From SG8-41 sp963802355 (GTDB lineage Bacteria; Pseudomonadota; Gammaproteobacteria; Burkholderiales; SG8-41): 64,000 bases of DNA. The stretch spans positions 124,001-188,000 of the forward strand of contig CAWDIV010000014.1 in the NCBI GenBank assembly GCA_963802355.1, given 5' to 3'. This document shows, piece by piece, positions 63,984 to 64,000 of the stretch. The stretch's first letter is position 1, and each line of letters opens with the position of its first letter. The position numbers and the translations under genes were made by a program. The notes under the pieces are model-generated. The model made no database searches. It worked only from the letters and a program-made list of their open reading frames with translations, and was not told where the DNA came from.

Positions 63984-64000
63984 TCCTTCGTGCTGAGGCT

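Noticed and set aside
1..64000. Transposase or prophage genes to explain the repeats and remnants.
   Set aside because: No DDE, IS200-type, integrase or phage structural motif was found in any frame I read.
1..64000. tRNA, rRNA or riboswitch structures.
   Set aside because: No convincing cloverleaf, rRNA core sequence or riboswitch motif was recognised by eye; a covariance-model search would be decisive.

Overview
The window is GC-rich chromosomal DNA of a betaproteobacterium, most likely Burkholderiales or a relative. The main clue is the gene content: many Bug/TctC-type tricarboxylate-transporter receptors, a well-known expansion in Bordetella, Cupriavidus and related genera. These are mixed with RidA-family proteins, TauD-type dioxygenases, CaiB/BaiF CoA-transferases, amidases, short-chain dehydrogenases (SDRs) and carboxymuconolactone-decarboxylase-like proteins. 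No rRNA, tRNA, CRISPR array, phage gene or transposase was recognised. The assignment rests on gene content only, because no phylogenetic marker is present.

Layout. 1-5.4 kb: a peptidase S9 fragment cut by the window edge, an NTF2-like protein, an MFS transporter, a Bug receptor and a GST. 5.5-9.8 kb: four RidA paralogs, an SDR and a TAXI-type receptor. 10-20.5 kb: MFS transporter, FrsA-like hydrolase, amidohydrolase and Bug genes, most carrying single-base frameshifts, plus a MocR remnant and a small methyltransferase. 20.5-25 kb: envelope proteins (BamE-like lipoprotein, glycine-zipper protein), a mosaic of two decayed genes, a metallo-beta-lactamase-fold hydrolase and an S41 protease. 25-37 kb: flavin monooxygenase, FMN 2-hydroxyacid oxidase, D-2-hydroxyacid dehydrogenase, two TauD dioxygenases, Bug, fumarylacetoacetase-family and class II aldolase genes, an NMT1-like binding protein and a STAS/anti-sigma kinase pair. 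37.6-46 kb: HMG-CoA-lyase-like gene bracketed by inverted repeats, Gal80-like oxidoreductase, two Bug genes, MFS and SDR. 46-59 kb: two CoA-transferase loci, a heavily frameshifted GMC/gluconate-dehydrogenase pair, two tandem Bug genes, an amidohydrolase and an amidase. 59-64 kb: a third dioxygenase, a 24-residue membrane peptide, a TonB-like protein, an amidase and an alpha/beta hydrolase.

How the genes fit together (inference). Most are uptake receptors or enzymes that open, hydrolyse, oxidise or CoA-activate small organic acids, amides and ring-cleavage products. The set looks like an accessory catabolic region for diverse carboxylates rather than one pathway. Genes mostly sit as short units with individual promoters.

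Three features stand out. First, at least five intergenic repeat families are present, including a roughly 200-bp MITE-like element with terminal inverted repeats and a strong internal hairpin that repeatedly lies at the 3' ends of genes. Second, there are true gene remnants produced by internal deletion, for example 19165-19562, 22115-22735, 30357-30431 and 51251-51681. Third, many otherwise intact genes carry +1/-1 shifts, mostly at G/C runs, which look more like consensus errors than decay. Coding predictions here therefore need read-level checking.
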